NCBI GenBank assembly: GCA_009929795.1 | Contig: RZZR01000001.1 | Coordinates: 1 to 64,000, forward strand | Direction of reading: 5' to 3' | Source: Deltaproteobacteria bacterium | GTDB lineage: Bacteria; Desulfobacterota; Desulfovibrionia; Desulfovibrionales; Desulfomicrobiaceae | DNA length: 64,000 nucleotides | Shown here: positions 61,616 through 64,000 of the stretch, piece after piece | Layout of the letters: each line of letters opens with the position of its first letter | How positions within the stretch are numbered: the first letter of the stretch is position 1 | The notes under the pieces: model-generated | What the model was told of the DNA's origin: nothing | Databases searched by the model: none | What the model saw: only the letters and a program-made list of their open reading frames with translations | Translations under genes and position numbers: made by a program

Positions 61616-62362
61616 ATGGCCAGCAAACCCAGAATCGCCTTCTTCGACTTCGCCGGTTGCGAGGGCGACCAGCTTCAGGTGGCCAACCTGGAGGAACGGC
61701 TTCTCGACCTCCTTGAACATGTCGAGGTGGTCAATTTCCGGGAGGTCATGACCGAAAGGAGCGACGACTACGACATCGCCTTTGTCGAGGGCTCCATCAC
61801 CACCCCGGCCGACATAGACCGAATCAAGGGTATCCGGAAACGGGCCAAGATTCTGGTTGCCTTGGGGGCCTGCGCCACCATCGGTGGGGTGAACTGCATG
61901 AAGAATTTCATGGACGAGTCCGTGTACCGGACCCATGTCTACGGCCCCATGGCCCGGGCCTACGAAACCATCCCGGCCCGGCCCGTCTCGGCCGTCGTCC
62001 CTGTGGACGCCGAGATTCACGGCTGCCCCATCGACAAGGAGGAATTCCTGCGGGTCACCAAGGAACTTCTCCTGGGCCGGACCCCCTGGCTCCCGGACTA
62101 CCCGGTGTGCATGGAGTGCAAGGCCGCCGGCAACATCTGCCGCTACGAATTGGGCAGACCCTGCCTCGGTATCATCACCCGGGCCGGCTGCGGCGCGGTC
62201 TGCGTCACCGAGGGGGCCCATTGCTGGGGCTGCCGCGGACTGGCCCCCCACGCCAACCTCGACGCCGCCAAGTACGTCATGATCGATCGGGGCGGGTTCT
62301 CCCGTCGCCAGGTTCAGGATCTTTTGCGATTCTACAACGGCTACACCAGCGCGCCCCTTTAG
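61616..62362 (+). CDS. hydD: NiFe hydrogenase small subunit, delta (HydD-like), with Asp at a proximal-cluster position
   Basis: 248 residues. The proximal cluster motif is CEGDQ (Cys15, Asp18), where relatives such as Pyrococcus HydD have CxxC. The other ligands are Cys86 (VALGACATIGG) and Cys137 (HGCPID). The C-terminal half carries Cys165, 168, 175, 183, 192, 196, 203 and 206 for two more [4Fe-4S] clusters. It bridges the NiFe site to HydB. No signal peptide, so cytoplasmic. The Asp ligand recalls the 3Cys1Asp proximal cluster of some oxygen-insensitive hydrogenases; that link is inference. Confidence 0.93.
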   Translation: MASKPRIAFFDFAGCEGDQLQVANLEERLLDLLEHVEVVNFREVMTERSDDYDIAFVEGSITTPADIDRIKGIRKRAKILVALGACATIGGVNCMKNFMDESVYRTHVYGPMARAYETIPARPVSAVVPVDAEIHGCPIDKEEFLRVTKELLLGRTPWLPDYPVCMECKAAGNICRYELGRPCLGIITRAGCGAVCVTEGAHCWGCRGLAPHANLDAAKYVMIDRGGFSRRQVQDLLRFYNGYTSAPL

Positions 62363-62388
62363 GCCGCGCCAAGGCACACGGAGCGGAT

Positions 62389-63756
62389 ATGAGCGACCTT
62401 GAACAGACCGCCGGGACCCCCGGCCCCAAGAAAATCAACGTCCACCACCTGACTCGGGTCGAAGGCCACGGCAACATCGTGGCCGAGATCGGCACCGACG
62501 GCCAGGTCGAGGCCTGCCGATGGGAGGTGCCCGAGGCTCCGCGCTTTTTCGAGGCCATGCTTCTGGGCAAGCATTTTTCAGATGTCCATCAGATCACCTC
62601 CCGCATCTGCGGCATCTGCTCCATCGGCCATCAACTGGCCTCTCTCCAGGCCACCGAGGATGCCATGGGGATCCGGCCCTCGATCCAGACCGTGGCACTG
62701 CGCAAACTGGCCCTGCACGCCGAAAACCTCCAGAGCCATCTGCTGCACGTGGCCTATCTGGTGTTGCCAGACCTTTTTGGTGTGGGCTCGGTCATTCCTC
62801 TGGCTTCCACCCACAAGAATGAACTGAAGACACTCATCTCCCTCCACCGCATGGCCAACGAGTTCAGCCGGGTCGTGTGCGGACGGACGACCCACCCCCA
62901 GCGACTCGTGCCCGGCGGGTTCGCCAAGCTGCCCACGGTCAAGGATCTCGAAACTCTGCGCCGGGATCTCAAGGATTCCCTCTCCGGCCTTCAGACCGCC
63001 GTTGACGTGCTGGCCTCGGTGGCTGGGGCCATTCCGGCATTCACCCGGCCCACTGAATACGTGGGTCTCGTTTCTCCGGCCGAATACGCCCTGCTTCACG
63101 GCCATATCAGCACCAGTCTTGACCAGACCCGACCGGCCGGCCACTACCGGGACGTGACCAACGAATACATGGTCCGCCAGTCCACGGCCAAATGGACCAA
63201 GAACAAGATGGGCTCCCTCATGGTCGGGGCCTTGGCCCGCTTCAACCTGAACCACGCCTACCTAACGCCTCGGGCCAAGGCCGCGGCCAAGGCCTTGGGC
63301 TTGAGTGCCCCCTGTCACAATCCCTACATGATTTCCGTGGCCCAATTGGTCGAGTGCGTCCACAGCGTGGAAGATTCTCTTGCCCTCGTGGACGGTCTTG
63401 TGGCCAGGGGCATCAAGGCCGAGGCCCGCATGGACATCCGGCCCCGGGCCGGCAAGGGCGTGGGCACGGTGGAGGTTCCCCGGGGGCTTCTCATCCACGC
63501 CTACGAATACGACGACCAGGGGCGCATCGTGGACGCCGACTGCGTCATCCCCACCAACCAGAACCACGGCAACATCCAGAAGGACATGGACGCCCTCATC
63601 CCCGACCTGCGGGATTTGACCGAAGCCGAGATCGAGCTGCGCCTGTCCATGCTTGTGCGGGCCTACGATCCGTGCATCTCCTGTTCGACCCATTTCATCG
63701 ACATCCGTGGGGGTGGAGGTCGGGGGTCCATGGTTCGTTTTGTTCACCCGAACTGA
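62389..63756 (+). CDS. hydA: NiFe hydrogenase large subunit, alpha (HydA-like)
   Basis: 455 residues. The nickel site is formed by RICGICSIGH (Cys74, 77) and DPCISCSTH (Cys429, 432), both intact. Group 3 large subunits end a few residues after the His; here 20 follow (FIDIRGGGGRGS, then to PN), likely removed by a maturation peptidase if processed. ATG 62389 lies 26 bases after hydD. No peptidase gene follows. Confidence 0.95.
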   Translation: MSDLEQTAGTPGPKKINVHHLTRVEGHGNIVAEIGTDGQVEACRWEVPEAPRFFEAMLLGKHFSDVHQITSRICGICSIGHQLASLQATEDAMGIRPSIQTVALRKLALHAENLQSHLLHVAYLVLPDLFGVGSVIPLASTHKNELKTLISLHRMANEFSRVVCGRTTHPQRLVPGGFAKLPTVKDLETLRRDLKDSLSGLQTAVDVLASVAGAIPAFTRPTEYVGLVSPAEYALLHGHISTSLDQTRPAGHYRDVTNEYMVRQSTAKWTKNKMGSLMVGALARFNLNHAYLTPRAKAAAKALGLSAPCHNPYMISVAQLVECVHSVEDSLALVDGLVARGIKAEARMDIRPRAGKGVGTVEVPRGLLIHAYEYDDQGRIVDADCVIPTNQNHGNIQKDMDALIPDLRDLTEAEIELRLSMLVRAYDPCISCSTHFIDIRGGGGRGSMVRFVHPN

Positions 63757-63778
63757 AGCCGAGCCCTCCAAAAAATCG

Positions 63779-63813
63779 AACGGCCCGGGCGGTAGTATCG
63801 TCCGGGCCGTTTT
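63779..63813 (+). terminator. intrinsic terminator of the hydrogenase operon
   Basis: Arms AACGGCCCGG (63779-63788) and CCGGGCCGTT (63802-63811), a 13-base loop and TTTT. It lies 22 bases after the hydA stop. Confidence 0.85.
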
Positions 63814-63864
63814 GATTCTGAATCGACTCTTTGGTCGAAGCCTCTGTTTTTCGGCCGTCAAACC

Positions 63865-63907
63865 GATTTTTACAACCAGTCAATCGGATTGACAGATTGT
63901 AAAAATC
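63865..63907. repeat. 43-bp near-perfect palindrome
   Basis: Centred on G63886. Outer arms GATTTTTACAA / TTGTAAAAATC and inner arms GTCAATC / GATTGAC, with 19 of 21 symmetric pairs matching (mismatches at 63876/63896 and 63878/63894). AT-rich outside, no T run after it. Could be a large operator, a recombination site or a transcript hairpin. Nothing else is recognised in 63814-64000. Confidence 0.7.
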
Positions 63908-64000
63908 TGACAGCGTTCAGTAAAAACTATGGATTGACGAGGCGTATCGGCCCGTAGCGACTAGGCCGGCCAGAAGATGGGCAGAAGCCAGACACAGACA

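Noticed and set aside
1-64000. Search for CRISPR arrays, tRNA/rRNA genes, insertion sequences, prophage or toxin-antitoxin modules
   Set aside because: None found by eye: no regularly spaced repeats, no transposase or integrase motifs, no cloverleaf-like segments in the gaps, all of which are under 300 bases.

Overview
The window looks like a chromosomal segment of a Gram-negative sulfate-reducing deltaproteobacterium of the Desulfovibrionales type. This is an inference. It rests on the Ccm cytochrome c maturation cluster whose CcmE carries Cys in place of the heme-binding His, with no CcmG or CcmH nearby; on a cytoplasmic HydBGDA-type NiFe hydrogenase; and on a complete outer-membrane toolkit (LPS heptose genes, Mla, Tol-Pal). 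Genus is not resolved. The DNA is moderately GC-rich, gene-dense and ordinary in composition. I see no rRNA, tRNA, CRISPR array, insertion sequence, phage gene or plasmid function, and no gene-free stretch longer than 300 bases.

Layout. 1-4231 (+): end of ftsK, folK, a YHS membrane protein, a fructose-6-phosphate aldolase-like protein, a secreted TPR protein and a small unknown. 4238-5754 (-): two lipid A/lysophospholipid acyltransferases, divergent from hypF (5917-8223, +). 8240-9439 (-): a secreted unknown. 9560-18266 (+): a tight seven-gene operon with a periplasmic binding lipoprotein, a Cache/HAMP/PAS histidine kinase, STAS-MlaE, MlaF, MlaD, an ABC-auxiliary lipoprotein and a glycosyltransferase. 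18297-24351 (-): a Cys-rich protein, a shikimate-kinase-like protein and livKHMGF, with a strong terminator just after livK. 24572-26474 (+): gmhA, a FmdB-type zinc ribbon and hemC. 26555-38757 (-): hisC, several unknowns, a CysH-like PP-loop protein, a heptosyltransferase-like protein, the ccmEFABCD-TPR cluster and a CBS-domain membrane protein. 38929-41709 (+): gmhB and two glycosyltransferases. 41751-43935: an EamA transporter divergent from a lone AmrS-type radical SAM gene. 43973-56556 (-): a serine hydrolase, pal, pal, tolB, tolA, tolR, tolQ, a PHP protein, a DUF151 nuclease, miaB, a divergent CysC-like kinase, an APH-like kinase, a processive glycosyltransferase and an alpha/beta hydrolase. 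56783-63756 (+): a PAS-PocR-PAS protein, an aromatic amino acid permease and hydBGDA, closed by a terminator and a 43-bp palindrome.

How the parts fit. Much of the window builds or maintains the cell envelope: heptose and LPS synthesis, phospholipid trafficking, Tol-Pal and lipoproteins. Energy metabolism is represented by cytochrome c maturation, hemC, hypF (NiFe cofactor maturation) and the hydrogenase. The observations I find most worth a second look are the hydrogenase small subunit, where Asp replaces a proximal-cluster Cys and the operon has a CRP/HcpR-like site upstream; the histidine kinase translationally coupled to an Mla lipid transporter; three nucleotide-dependent enzymes whose substrate motifs deviate from their families (CysC-like, CysH-like, AroK-like); and the 43-bp dyad at the right end.
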